From assembly GCA_963814095.1 (NCBI GenBank), contig CAWFBT010000016.1:62001-126000 (forward strand): DNA of 64,000 nucleotides. The letters run 5' to 3'. This document shows, piece by piece, positions 9,539 to 17,974 of the stretch. How positions within the stretch are numbered: the stretch's first letter is position 1; each line of letters begins with the position of its first letter. The notes under the pieces are model-generated. The model made no database searches. It saw only the letters and a list, made by a program, of their open reading frames with translations, and had not been told where the DNA came from. Source of the stretch: JACVRW01 sp963814095 (GTDB taxonomy: Bacteria; Actinomycetota; Thermoleophilia; Solirubrobacterales; Thermoleophilaceae). Position numbers and translations under genes: made by a program.

Positions 9539-10869
9539 TCGGCGAAGCTGAACGCGTACGCGACGAACGCGGCGTACAGAACCGCGATGCCCGCGTAGTC
9601 CCAGCGCGTGCGCAGGTCCGGCGGCCGCGCGAGCAGCGCGAGCGCGAGCAGCACGAACGGGTCGAAGTACTTCTGATAGACGAGCCGCACGGGCAGCGCG
9701 GCCAGCAGGAAGCAGACGAGGTAGACCGCCGGCAGCGACCAGATGCCCGCGCGCCCGACGAGCAGGTACAGAACGACGGAGCCGAGCGGCACGAGCAGCC
9801 AGAAGAGAAGCGACGAGCCGAACAGCTCCGGCAGACGGTCGGAGAGCTGCCAGAGGTAGCCCGCGTCGCCCGCCTGCTGCGGTGTGATCGGCTTGTAGAG
9901 AAGCGGCGAGATCACGAGCAGGAGCACGCCGGCGCCGACGGCCAAGGAGATCCCCCGACGCACGGCGTCCGCCCGCCCGCTGAGGCCGACATAGGTGCGG
10001 GCGAACAGCGACGAGCGCAGGCTCCGCAGCCGGCGCAGGAGGCCCGGGCCGAAGACGAGCGCGCCGTAGGCCCCGGCGAGCGCGACCGTGAAGCCGACTG
10101 TGCGCAGCGTGAGCGCCTCGCGCGCGAGGCCCTGGCGGTCCTCGCATAGGCCGCACGAGGCCGGGTCGGCGCTGGGCGGGACGAGCCCGTTCCACTCGAG
10201 CGCAAGGAGGCCGAGCGGCACCAGCGAGAGGGCGAGCATCGCGCCGCCCGCGAGCAGCCGGCCGGGCGCACGCAGGTCGGCGCGCAGCAGGAAGACAGCC
10301 GCGACCGGCACGAGCCAGACGAAGGCCTGGCGGGTCAGCAGCGCCGCCGCGATCGCCGCGCAGGCGAGCGCGAGGGCGCCCAGGTCGCGCGTGTGCGAGT
10401 ACGCATGGATGCGCTCGAGGGCGACGAGCGCGAACAGGAGGGCGAGGTTGTCCGTGAGCAGCGTGAAGGACACGCCGAGCACGTATGGCGACAGCACGAA
10501 CAGCAGCGTCAGCGCGAACGCCTGCCAGCTCTCGAGCGGTGTGGCGCGGCGCAGCAGGCGCAGCAGCGCGAGCGCCATCCCGTACGAGAAGACGACGTTC
10601 AGCAGGCGCAGCTTCCAGAGCTCGAAGCCGACCAGCTCGCCCCACCAGGCGGTCAGCACGTGGTAGAGCGGCGTCTGCGCGGACGGGTAGTCGGAGAAGT
10701 CGAGCCGCTCGGAGAGCTGCAGGATCGTGGGCAGCTGGTAGACGCGGGCGTCCGTGCCGTGGAAGGTCTCGATCTCGACGGTCAGCCCCTGCAGCACGGC
10801 GATCCCGATCAGGAACGGCAGCGCGAGCAGGCCGCGCTGGAGCCAGTCGCGCCGCCTGGCGTCGGTCAT
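9535..10869 (-). CDS. polytopic GT-C-type membrane protein (ALG10/DIE2-like)
   Basis: ATG 10869 forms a 4-nt ATGA overlap with the endonuclease III stop, so it is preferred over an in-frame start at 10902. The 444-residue protein has about ten membrane helices. A loop after helix one (HGTDARVYQLPTILQLSERL) is followed by DNLALLFALVALERI and LTRQAFVWLVPVAAVF. These resemble the DN and RQ(T/A)NIVW-type segments of ALG10/DIE2 glucosyltransferases, which use polyprenyl-phosphate sugars. The match is by eye and modest. The linkage to nth is probably transcriptional convenience. Confidence 0.65.
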   Translation of the reverse strand: MTDARRRDWLQRGLLALPFLIGIAVLQGLTVEIETFHGTDARVYQLPTILQLSERLDFSDYPSAQTPLYHVLTAWWGELVGFELWKLRLLNVVFSYGMALALLRLLRRATPLESWQAFALTLLFVLSPYVLGVSFTLLTDNLALLFALVALERIHAYSHTRDLGALALACAAIAAALLTRQAFVWLVPVAAVFLLRADLRAPGRLLAGGAMLALSLVPLGLLALEWNGLVPPSADPASCGLCEDRQGLAREALTLRTVGFTVALAGAYGALVFGPGLLRRLRSLRSSLFARTYVGLSGRADAVRRGISLAVGAGVLLLVISPLLYKPITPQQAGDAGYLWQLSDRLPELFGSSLLFWLLVPLGSVVLYLLVGRAGIWSLPAVYLVCFLLAALPVRLVYQKYFDPFVLLALALLARPPDLRTRWDYAGIAVLYAAFVAYAFSFAD

Positions 10870-11531
10870 CCGCGCGCGAGCCGGCGCCGACCCTCGGGAC
10901 ACGTGCGCCGCAGCGGGCAGTCCGGGCAGTCGGGCGAACGCGCGCTGCAGGTCCGGCGGCCGTGGCGAATCAGCAGCACGTGCGTCTCGTAGGCCTCCTG
11001 GCCGTCGTCGCTCACCAGCCGCAGCATCTCGTCGTGCGCCTCGTCGAAGCTCGCCTTCTCGCGCCAGAGCCCGAGCCGCGAGCCGACCCGGTAGACGTGC
11101 GTGTCGACGGGAACATCCGGCCGGCCGAAGGCGAACAGGAGCACGCAGGCCGCCGTCTTGCGCCCCACGCCGGGCAGGTCGGTGAGGTAATCGCGGGCCT
11201 CGCCGAGCGGTGCCTCGGCGAGCCAGCTGAGATCGTCGTCGCCGATCGCCTCGAGGATCTGCTTGATGCGCACGGCCTTGGTCGGAGCGAGGCCGCCGGG
11301 CCGGATCGCGTCCTCGATCTCGGCCACCGGCGCGTCGCGCACGGAGTCCCAGGACGGGAAGCGCTCGCGCAGGCGGTCATAGGCGACGTCGCGGTTGCGG
11401 TCGTTCGTGTTCTGCGAGAGCACGGTCAGGATCAGCTCGTCGATCGGCTTGTGATGTGGACGCAGCAGCGGTCGGCCGTACTCCCTGCGGAGCTTGTCGA
11501 GGATCCTGCGGAGCCTGCGCCGGTCGGCCAT
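10866..11531 (-). CDS. nth: endonuclease III-family DNA glycosylase/AP lyase
   Basis: The 221-residue protein carries the helix-hairpin-helix LPGVGRKTAACVLLFAFG at about 119-136 with the catalytic Lys125. The catalytic Asp143 is in VDTHVYRVGSRLG. A C-terminal 4Fe-4S cluster has the canonical spacing C195-x6-C202-x2-C205-x5-C211. The enzyme removes oxidised pyrimidines and nicks the resulting abasic site in base-excision repair. It is divergent from the hydrolase at 11561 and overlaps the downstream membrane gene by 4 nt. Confidence 0.92.
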   Translation of the reverse strand: MADRRRLRRILDKLRREYGRPLLRPHHKPIDELILTVLSQNTNDRNRDVAYDRLRERFPSWDSVRDAPVAEIEDAIRPGGLAPTKAVRIKQILEAIGDDDLSWLAEAPLGEARDYLTDLPGVGRKTAACVLLFAFGRPDVPVDTHVYRVGSRLGLWREKASFDEAHDEMLRLVSDDGQEAYETHVLLIRHGRRTCSARSPDCPDCPLRRTCPEGRRRLARG

Positions 11532-11560
11532 CGAGGGCGTGATGCTATGAACCCGCGCCC

Positions 11561-12334
11561 ATGGAGATCAGCGACGAGCAGGCCGAGGTCGCCGGCCTCG
11601 GCATCCACTGGCTGCGCGCCGGCGACGCGCCGGTCCTCTATGTGCACGGTGCACCGACCGGCTCGTTCGACTGGATTCCGTTCCTCGAGCGCATCGGCGG
11701 GGTGGCCCCGGACCTGCCCGGCTTCGGCCGCTCGGCGAAGCCGGGCGACTTCGAGTACTCGATCGCCGGGTACGACCGCTTCCTCGAGGCGTTCACCGCG
11801 CACACGGGGCTGGAGCGCTTCTCGCTCGTCGTTCACGACTTCGGCGGCGTCGGCCTTGCCTTCGCCCAGCGCTTCCCGGAGCGGATCGAGAAGCTCGTGC
11901 TGTTCACCTGCCTGCCGCTGCTTCCCGGCTACCGCTGGCACCGCATCGCGCGCGGCTGGCGCACCCCCGTCATCGGCGAGCTGATGATGGGCTTCACGAC
12001 TCGCTGGGGTCTGCGGCGCGAGCTGCCGCGCGACCTTGCCGACCGCGCCTGGGAGCACTTCGACCAGGGGACACAGCGCGCGATCCTCAGGCTCTACCGG
12101 TCCGCCCCGCCGGAGCTGCTCGAGCGCTCCGGGGCGCGACTCGGCGAGCTCCGCTGTCCAGCGCTCATCCTCTGGCCCACCGCCGACCCCTACATCGGCG
12201 CGGAGTTCGGCCAGCGCTACAAGGACGCGCTCGGCGGCGATGCCGAGCTCGAGCTCGTCAGCGCCGGCCACTGGACCTGGCACGAGCGGCCGGAGCTGGT
12301 CGAGCGAACGGCCTCGTTTCTCGGCTTCCACTAG
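11561..12334 (+). CDS. alpha/beta-hydrolase with Asp nucleophile (haloalkane dehalogenase/epoxide hydrolase-like)
   Basis: The 257-residue alpha/beta-hydrolase has an oxyanion-loop segment YVHGAPTGSFDW at about 27-38. The nucleophile elbow VVHDFGGVG has Asp93 instead of Ser. The catalytic His lies in AGHWTWHERPE near the C-terminus. An Asp nucleophile is typical of haloalkane dehalogenases and epoxide hydrolases, and the HGxPT loop and overall size favour the dehalogenase-like branch. The halide-binding Trp after the nucleophile is Phe here, so the substrate remains open. It is probably a soluble cytosolic enzyme. Confidence 0.82.
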   Translation: MEISDEQAEVAGLGIHWLRAGDAPVLYVHGAPTGSFDWIPFLERIGGVAPDLPGFGRSAKPGDFEYSIAGYDRFLEAFTAHTGLERFSLVVHDFGGVGLAFAQRFPERIEKLVLFTCLPLLPGYRWHRIARGWRTPVIGELMMGFTTRWGLRRELPRDLADRAWEHFDQGTQRAILRLYRSAPPELLERSGARLGELRCPALILWPTADPYIGAEFGQRYKDALGGDAELELVSAGHWTWHERPELVERTASFLGFH

Positions 12335-12347
12335 CCTCACCAACGCC

Positions 12348-14063
12348 GTGCTGCGCGCCGTGATCTCCGCCGTCACAGCGCCACCCAGAGCCCCGGCAAC
12401 GGAGCCCGCGGAGGCGCCCGACCGCCGCTTCCGACGGGGTATGTCCGTGCAGCTCTGGTATAGGCGGATCGACTGGTGGCAGGTTGCTCCGGTCCTGGTC
12501 GCGCTGCTGTTCGCGGTCGCGTACCTGATCTGGCAGCCGCGCACGGTCGATCTCGCGGCGCACACCTTCCGCGCCGAGCTGTTCGGCGAGGAGGGCTTCA
12601 CGATCTGGAACGGCCAGTGGTACGGCGGCCACCACACGCCCGCCTACTCGATCATCTCGCCGCCGCTCGCCTGGCTGCTCAGTCCTCCGGTCGCACTCGC
12701 GTGCGGGGCGGTGGCCTGCGCCGCGCTGTTCCCGCCGCTGGCGCGCGGCCACTTCGGCGCGGAGCGCGCCCGCTGGGGCTCCATCTGGTTCGGCGCCGCC
12801 ACCGCCACGCTGCTGTTCACGAGCCGCCTGCCGTTCGCGATCGGCGTTGCCTTCGGTCTCGCGGCGCTGCTGGCGCTGCAGCGCCACCGCTACGGGCTCG
12901 CGATCGTGCTCGCCGTCCTCTGCCCGCTCGGCAGCCCGGTGGCGGGCCTGTTCCTCGCCATGGCGGGAATCGCCTACGCCATCGCCGAGCGCCGCAACCG
13001 CGTCAACCGGCTCGAGGGCCTGGCGATCGCGGCAGCGGCGCTCATCCCGCCCCTCTTCCTGTCCTGGGCCTTCCCCGAGGGCGGCTGGGCGCCGTTCCCC
13101 ACTTCGGCCTACGTCCCGATCCCGCTGTTCGCGCTCGCCGTCCTGATCGTGCTCCCGCGCGAGGAGGCGGCTCTCCGCTGGGGCGCGGTGCTGTACGGCC
13201 TGGGCGCCACGGCCGCACTCGCGGTCGAGACGCCGATGGGCGGCAACGCCGTGCGCCTGGGCGCGCTGTTCGGCGGGCCCATCCTCCTGTGCGCCCTCTG
13301 GGGCCGGCGTTTCCGGCACGGTCTGATCGTCTGGCCGCTGATCGCGGTGGGCTTCGCGCTGCTCGCCTTCTGGCAGTGGTCGCCCGCCGTGCGCGACGTC
13401 ATCAAGTACATCGAGGACCCGGCCGCGAAGTCGGACTACTTCGAGCCGCTGCGCCAGTTCCTCTTCACGCTTCCCGACCAGCGCCGCATCGAGATCCCGT
13501 TCACGCGCAGCCACTGGGAGGGCGCCGAGGTGGCGATGGAGCAGCCGCTTGCGCGCGGCTGGCTGCGTCAGCTCGACACCGGTCTCCATCCGATCTTCTA
13601 CCGCGAGGGCATCAACCGGCTGACGTACGCGAGCTGGCTCGCGGACAACGCGGTCCGCTACGTGGCGCTGCCGAGCGCGAAGCCGGACAAGAGCTCGTAC
13701 GGCGAGCGCGCGCTGATCGAGAAGGGGCTGCCCTACCTGCGCCTCCGATGGAAGTCGGCGGACTGGCGCGTCTACGAGGTGCTGCTGCCCACGCCGCTCG
13801 TGATCCCGCAGAAGGACGCCAACGTGGTGCTCGAGCAGATGCAGTCGGACGAGCTGCTGCTCGACGTCAAGCGGCCCGGCGAGGCGATCGTCAAGGTCCG
13901 CTGGACGCCGTACTGGTTCGCCTCGAACGCCTGCGTGGAGCCCTACGGCGACTGGACCAAGGTGATCGCCGAGCGGACTGGCTTCGTCCGCCTGTCGACC
14001 CGCTTCGCCCCTGAGCGCCTGTTCCAGCGCGGTCGCAGATGTGACGACTCTGTGACCGGCTAG
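12348..14063 (+). CDS. polytopic membrane protein, probable GT-C-like glycosyltransferase
   Basis: GTG 12348 (572 codons) is chosen because a TAGCCT box at 12332-12337 lies 10 nt upstream. ATG 12441 (540 aa) is an alternative that starts just before the first membrane helix. About nine or ten hydrophobic helices cover the first two thirds, with an early extracytoplasmic loop rich in aromatic residues (EGFTIWNGQWYGGHHTPAYS). A soluble C-terminal domain of about 190 residues follows. The plan resembles GT-C enzymes that use lipid-linked sugars, but no definitive motif is visible. It lies just upstream of, and probably with, the inositol-lipid genes. Confidence 0.6.
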   Translation: MLRAVISAVTAPPRAPATEPAEAPDRRFRRGMSVQLWYRRIDWWQVAPVLVALLFAVAYLIWQPRTVDLAAHTFRAELFGEEGFTIWNGQWYGGHHTPAYSIISPPLAWLLSPPVALACGAVACAALFPPLARGHFGAERARWGSIWFGAATATLLFTSRLPFAIGVAFGLAALLALQRHRYGLAIVLAVLCPLGSPVAGLFLAMAGIAYAIAERRNRVNRLEGLAIAAAALIPPLFLSWAFPEGGWAPFPTSAYVPIPLFALAVLIVLPREEAALRWGAVLYGLGATAALAVETPMGGNAVRLGALFGGPILLCALWGRRFRHGLIVWPLIAVGFALLAFWQWSPAVRDVIKYIEDPAAKSDYFEPLRQFLFTLPDQRRIEIPFTRSHWEGAEVAMEQPLARGWLRQLDTGLHPIFYREGINRLTYASWLADNAVRYVALPSAKPDKSSYGERALIEKGLPYLRLRWKSADWRVYEVLLPTPLVIPQKDANVVLEQMQSDELLLDVKRPGEAIVKVRWTPYWFASNACVEPYGDWTKVIAERTGFVRLSTRFAPERLFQRGRRCDDSVTG

Positions 14064-14066
14064 GCT
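14061..14066 (+). promoter_or_regulatory. TAGGCT -10-like box before the PAP2/Aur1-like gene
   Basis: TAGGCT sits 8 nt before GTG 14075 and overlaps the stop codon of the preceding gene. No ribosome binding site intervenes. It matches the recurring leaderless-type box seen at 8119, 22643 and 48470. Confidence 0.4.
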
Positions 14067-14074
14067 CTGTCGTT

Positions 14075-14878
14075 GTGCCGCGTACCCATCCGCTGTACAA
14101 GCAGCTGTTCCGCGTTTGGAGGCAGACAGGGCGCTGGCTGCCCGGCGGCTGGCTCGACGCGATCCGCCAGCTCGCCCTCTTCGCCGGGGCCTACTACCTC
14201 TACCGAATAGTCCGCGGCTTCATCGACGGCCAGGCCGGCCTCGCCTTCGAGAACGCGCGCGCCCTCGTTGACATCGAGCGCTCGCTCGGACTCTTCTTCG
14301 AGCCGAGCCTTCAGGCGTGGGCGAAGGGTCAGGAGTGGATCCTCCTGTTCGCCAACTGGATGTACGTGAACTCGCACTTCGTCGTAACCACGACCTTCCT
14401 GATCTGGCTCTACCTCGCGCGCAACCACGCCTACTACTTCGTGCGCAACATGTTCCTCGTGGCGATGGCTCTCGCCCTCGTGGGCTACACCGTCTTCCCC
14501 ACGGCACCGCCGCGCTTCCTGCCCGAGTGGGGCTTCACGGACACCGTCGCGAACTTCGTCGGCGAGGCGGCCGAGAACAGCGCCAACGTGCTCTACAACC
14601 CGTTCGCCGCCGTGCCCAGCATGCACGTGGCGTTCGCCCTGATGATCGGCATCCCCGCTTTCATGCTGGTCAGGAACCGCGTGCTGAAGGCGCTCTGGCT
14701 GATCTACCCGCTCGTCGTGACGTTCGTGGTGATGGTCACCGCGAACCACTACTGGCTGGACGCTGCGCTCGGCGCGCTCGTCGCCGCGGTGTCCGCCTAC
14801 ACGGCCTCGGCGGGCTTCGCGCGGCTGCGGCCTGAGGCCTGGAGCTGGCGCAACGGCGCCGCCAAGGCGCCGGCGTGA
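14075..14878 (+). CDS. PAP2/Aur1-like phosphatase or inositol-phosphotransferase
   Basis: The 267-residue protein starts at GTG 14075 and has about six membrane helices. It carries the lipid-phosphatase signature in the Aur1/PAP2_3 form: TVFPTAPPRFLPEWGF, then VPSMHVAFALMIG, then NHYWLDAALGALVA, with both active-site His residues present. Aur1-type enzymes move phosphoinositol head groups between lipids; related bacterial enzymes dephosphorylate lipids. The 4-nt overlap with a CDP-alcohol phosphatidyltransferase and the inositol-phosphate synthase downstream favour an inositol-lipid role, by context. Confidence 0.82.
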   Translation: MPRTHPLYKQLFRVWRQTGRWLPGGWLDAIRQLALFAGAYYLYRIVRGFIDGQAGLAFENARALVDIERSLGLFFEPSLQAWAKGQEWILLFANWMYVNSHFVVTTTFLIWLYLARNHAYYFVRNMFLVAMALALVGYTVFPTAPPRFLPEWGFTDTVANFVGEAAENSANVLYNPFAAVPSMHVAFALMIGIPAFMLVRNRVLKALWLIYPLVVTFVVMVTANHYWLDAALGALVAAVSAYTASAGFARLRPEAWSWRNGAAKAPA

Positions 14879-15540
14879 GCGATCCGGTTCGCGAGCGCCG
14901 CTCGACCCGCCGAGCGAACGGCGGCGGACCGCTCAGCGCCACCGAGATCCGCGAGCTCGCCCGCGACCGCCTGATCGAGTCGCGGCTCACGCCGAACGCG
15001 ATCTCGATCACCGGGCTGATCGGCAACATCGTCGCGGCCGTCCTGATCTTCGAGAACCATTTCGTGCTGGCGGGCGTCGCCTTCATCCTCGGCTCCGTCT
15101 GCGACATGTTCGACGGCCGCTACTCGCGCATGTCCGGCAAGGGCAGCCCGTTCGGCGCCTTCCTCGACTCGACGCTTGACCGCGTGTCCGAGGGCATCGT
15201 GCTCGCGGCCGTGGCGGCCTACTTCGCCCAGCAGCAGGACGACTGGGCCACGCTCGCGACCGTGCTGGCGGTGGTCGGCTCGTTCTCGGTCAGCTACACC
15301 CGGGCCCGCGCCGAGGCGCTCGGGGTCGAATGCAAGGTCGGAATCGCCTCGCGCCCGGTGCGCGTCGTGATCCTCTCGATCGGCCTCGTGTTCGCTGCGG
15401 ACGAGCTCGTGCCGGGCCTCGACCTGCTGGAGCCCGCGATATACGCGATGGCGGCGCTCACCATTTTCACTACCTTCCAGCGGGTATTTCACGTCCGCAC
15501 GCAGCTCCGGCGGGTGGCGGACGGAGCTGACGCGGTGTAA
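14875..15540 (+). CDS. CDP-alcohol phosphatidyltransferase, probable phosphatidylinositol-phosphate synthase
   Basis: GTG 14875 overlaps the previous stop (GTGA). The 221-residue membrane protein carries the CDP-alcohol signature D-x2-DG-x2-(A/S)R-x8-G-x3-D-x3-D from Asp77 to Asp102; the usual Ala before Arg is Ser. About six membrane helices surround it. The enzyme would condense CDP-diacylglycerol with an alcohol phosphate at the inner leaflet. Because inositol-3-phosphate synthase lies 91 nt downstream, the alcohol is most likely inositol 3-phosphate, as in the actinobacterial PIP synthase. Phosphatidylglycerol-phosphate synthesis is the main alternative. Confidence 0.85.
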   Translation: MSDPVRERRSTRRANGGGPLSATEIRELARDRLIESRLTPNAISITGLIGNIVAAVLIFENHFVLAGVAFILGSVCDMFDGRYSRMSGKGSPFGAFLDSTLDRVSEGIVLAAVAAYFAQQQDDWATLATVLAVVGSFSVSYTRARAEALGVECKVGIASRPVRVVILSIGLVFAADELVPGLDLLEPAIYAMAALTIFTTFQRVFHVRTQLRRVADGADAV

Positions 15541-15546
15541 CCCGCG

Positions 15547-15592
15547 CGGGCTCGCCGGGTTCCTCTCCCGGTGGTCCATGCGCGCGAGCCCG
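15547..15592 (+). promoter_or_regulatory. structured leader (nested hairpins) upstream of ino1
   Basis: CGGGCTCG at 15547-15554 pairs with CGAGCCCG at 15585-15592. Inside it, CCGGG at 15555-15559 pairs with CCCGG at 15567-15571 around a TTCCTCT loop. AGGAGG follows at about 15616, before ATG 15632. It could be a leader element controlling ino1 or a weak terminator of the upstream operon. Confidence 0.35.
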
Positions 15593-15631
15593 TGCCACCC
15601 GTGAGACCCATTTCAGGAGGACTTCCCCCCA

Positions 15632-16801
15632 ATGACTGACATCTCTTCAAACGGCGCTTCGCGCTACCAGAGCGACAAGGTGCGCGTGGCCATCATCGGC
15701 GTGGGCAACTGCGCCTCGTCCTTCGTGCAGGGCGTCGAGTACTACAAGGACGCCGACCCGAACGAGCGAGTTCCCGGCCTGATGCACGTCGACCTCGGTG
15801 GCTACCACGTGCGTGACATCGAGTTCACCGCGGCCTTCGACATCGACGCCGAGAAGGTCGGCAAGGACCTGTCAGAGGCGATCTGGTCGGGCCAGAACAA
15901 CACCATCAAGTTCGCCGACGTGCCGGACCTGGGCGTGAAGGTCCACCGCGGCATGACGCACGACGGTCTCGGCAAGTACCTGAAGGAGCGCATCACCAAG
16001 GCGCCCGGCGAGACCGACGACATCGTCGGCATCCTCAAGGAGACCAAGACCGACGTGGTCGTCTCGTACCTGCCGGTCGGCTCCGAGCAGGCGACCAAGT
16101 GGTACGTCGAGCAGATCCTCGAAGCCGGCTGTGGCTTCGTGAACTGCATCCCGGTCTTCATCGCGGGCGAGCACTACTGGGCCACCCGTTTCGAGAAGGC
16201 GGGCCTGCCGATCGTCGGCGACGACATCAAGTCGCAGGTCGGCGCCACGATCACCCACCGCGCGCTGGCGCGGCTCTTCCATGACCGCGGCGTCCAGCTC
16301 AAGCGAACCTCGCAGCTGAACGTCGGCGGCAACATGGACTTCTTCAACATGCTCGAGCGCGAGCGGCTCGAGTCGAAGAAGATCTCGAAGACCCAGGCGG
16401 TCACGTCGATCATGGGCCACGAGCTGCCCGCGGACGACGTGCACGTCGGGCCCTCGGACTACGTGCCGTGGCTGACCGACCGCAAGTGGGCGCACATCCG
16501 GCTCGAGGGCGAGGCCTTCGGCGACGTGCCGCTGATCGCCGAGCTGAAGCTCGAGGTCTGGGACTCGCCGAACTCGGCCGGCATCGTCACCGACGCCGTG
16601 CGCTGCTGCAAGCTCGCCATGAACCACGGCCTCGGCGGCCCGATCGCGGGGGCGTCCGCCTACCTGATGAAGTCGCCGCCGGAGCAGCACCCGGACGACG
16701 TGGCCCGCGAGATGGTCGAGGACTTCATCAAGACCTACGGCGGCGCCCCGAAGCTGCCCGGCAAGCCGAAGGTCAAGGGCAAGCAGAAGCAGAAGGCCTA
16801 G
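15632..16801 (+). CDS. ino1: inositol-3-phosphate synthase
   Basis: The 389-residue protein begins with an NAD-binding strand-loop VRVAIIGVGNCASSFVQGVE near residue 17. It carries family segments VSYLPVGSEQATKWY, GFVNCIPVFIA, GDDIKSQVGATITHR and QLNVGGNMDFFNM, which build the NAD and glucose-6-phosphate site. It converts glucose 6-phosphate to 1L-myo-inositol 1-phosphate (3-phosphate numbering) and so feeds phosphatidylinositol, and mycothiol where present. The strong AGGAGG site and separate leader suggest high expression. The C-terminus is a Lys-rich tail. Confidence 0.96.
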   Translation: MTDISSNGASRYQSDKVRVAIIGVGNCASSFVQGVEYYKDADPNERVPGLMHVDLGGYHVRDIEFTAAFDIDAEKVGKDLSEAIWSGQNNTIKFADVPDLGVKVHRGMTHDGLGKYLKERITKAPGETDDIVGILKETKTDVVVSYLPVGSEQATKWYVEQILEAGCGFVNCIPVFIAGEHYWATRFEKAGLPIVGDDIKSQVGATITHRALARLFHDRGVQLKRTSQLNVGGNMDFFNMLERERLESKKISKTQAVTSIMGHELPADDVHVGPSDYVPWLTDRKWAHIRLEGEAFGDVPLIAELKLEVWDSPNSAGIVTDAVRCCKLAMNHGLGGPIAGASAYLMKSPPEQHPDDVAREMVEDFIKTYGGAPKLPGKPKVKGKQKQKA

Positions 16802-16824
16802 CGCCTTCCTACGAACTCAGCGAT

Positions 16825-16853
16825 CGCGGGCCGCGCAACTTCCGCGGCCCGCG
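16825..16853 (+). terminator. Rho-independent-type terminator after ino1
   Basis: A perfect 11-bp stem (CGCGGGCCGCG at 16825-16835, CGCGGCCCGCG at 16843-16853) closes a 7-nt loop. CTCGTTT follows, a short T-run typical of high-GC terminators. It lies 24 nt after the ino1 stop and just before the next gene. Confidence 0.75.
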
Positions 16854-16868
16854 CTCGTTTACAAGTTC

Positions 16869-17951
16869 ATGATCGATTGGACTCGACGCGCTTTCGCATG
16901 CGCGCTTACGCTGACCCTCGCCCTCGTTCCCGCGGGCCTTGCCCAAGCGGCCAAGCCGAAGAAGCAGCCGGCCGACCTCAAGGTCATGACGCGGAACATC
17001 TACCTGGGCGGCAACATCTTCGGGCCGATCGGGGCCCCCGACCTCGCCGACTTCGAGCGGCGTGCCGGTGAGCTCTGGGCCGAGGTCCAGAGCACCGACT
17101 TCCCGGTCCGTTCCAAGCTGCTCGCTCGCGAGATCAAGCAGACCAAGCCGGACCTGATCGGGATGCAGGAGGTCGCCATCTGGCGGCGCGGTCCCGACGG
17201 GCTGAAGGACGGCGCGACCACACCCGCGACCCAGGTCGTCTACGACTTCCTCGCGACGCTGCGGCGCGACCTGAAGCGGCTCGGGCTCAAGTACAGCGTC
17301 GCCTCGAAGCAGCAGGAGACCAACATCGAAGCGCCCATCGACGCCGGCTATGACGTGCGCCTGACGATGTTCGACGTGATCCTCGTGAAGAAGCGCGCCG
17401 ACCTGAAGGTGAAGAAGCGCTTCGGCAAGAACTACGCCGACAGGATCCCCGTGCCGACGCCGGGCGGGACGCTCACGAGCACGCGCGGCTGGACGGCGAT
17501 CGACCTGACCTTCAAGGGCAAGAAGCTGCGCTTCGTAAACACCCACCTGGAGGCGTTCCTCGACTCGACCCGCGAGGCCCAGGCGCGCGAGTTCGTCGGC
17601 GCGGGCGGACCGCTGCGCACGAAGCGCCAGGTGATCGTGACCGGTGACATGAACTCCGACCCCGAGGGCCGCGAGTCCCCGGCGGCCGCGTTCGACATCC
17701 TCGCCGGCGGCGGTCTCGTGGACACGTGGGCGAGCCGCCTCGGCCCGGGCTTCACCTGCTGCCTCGAGCAGTCGAATGCCCGCGACACGAACACGAACGG
17801 CTTCGACCATCGGATCGACCTGATCCTCGCGAAGCCGAAGCTGCGCACCCTGCGCGGCACGGTCGTGGGAGCCCAGCTCTCCGACCGGGCGCCGAACGGC
17901 CTGTGGCCGTCGGACCACGCCGGCGCGGTCACCACGCTGCGGCTGCGCTGA
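16869..17951 (+). CDS. secreted endonuclease/exonuclease/phosphatase-family hydrolase
   Basis: The 360-residue protein has a Sec signal peptide (RRAFACALTLTLALVPAGLAQA, cleavage near 27). An EEP-fold domain follows: LKVMTRNIYLGGN, GMQEVA (metal-binding Glu), FVNTHLEA, VTGDMNSDP, RIDLILAK and the terminal SDHAGAV. All the expected metal and catalytic residues appear present. The family includes DNases, sphingomyelinases and sugar-phosphate phosphatases, so the substrate cannot be told from sequence. The insert between strands (SKQQETNIEAPIDAGYDVRL) is typical of the bacterial secreted branch. Confidence 0.85.
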   Translation: MIDWTRRAFACALTLTLALVPAGLAQAAKPKKQPADLKVMTRNIYLGGNIFGPIGAPDLADFERRAGELWAEVQSTDFPVRSKLLAREIKQTKPDLIGMQEVAIWRRGPDGLKDGATTPATQVVYDFLATLRRDLKRLGLKYSVASKQQETNIEAPIDAGYDVRLTMFDVILVKKRADLKVKKRFGKNYADRIPVPTPGGTLTSTRGWTAIDLTFKGKKLRFVNTHLEAFLDSTREAQAREFVGAGGPLRTKRQVIVTGDMNSDPEGRESPAAAFDILAGGGLVDTWASRLGPGFTCCLEQSNARDTNTNGFDHRIDLILAKPKLRTLRGTVVGAQLSDRAPNGLWPSDHAGAVTTLRLR

Positions 17952-17974
17952 CCCTGGTCAGGACGCCGGGGCGG

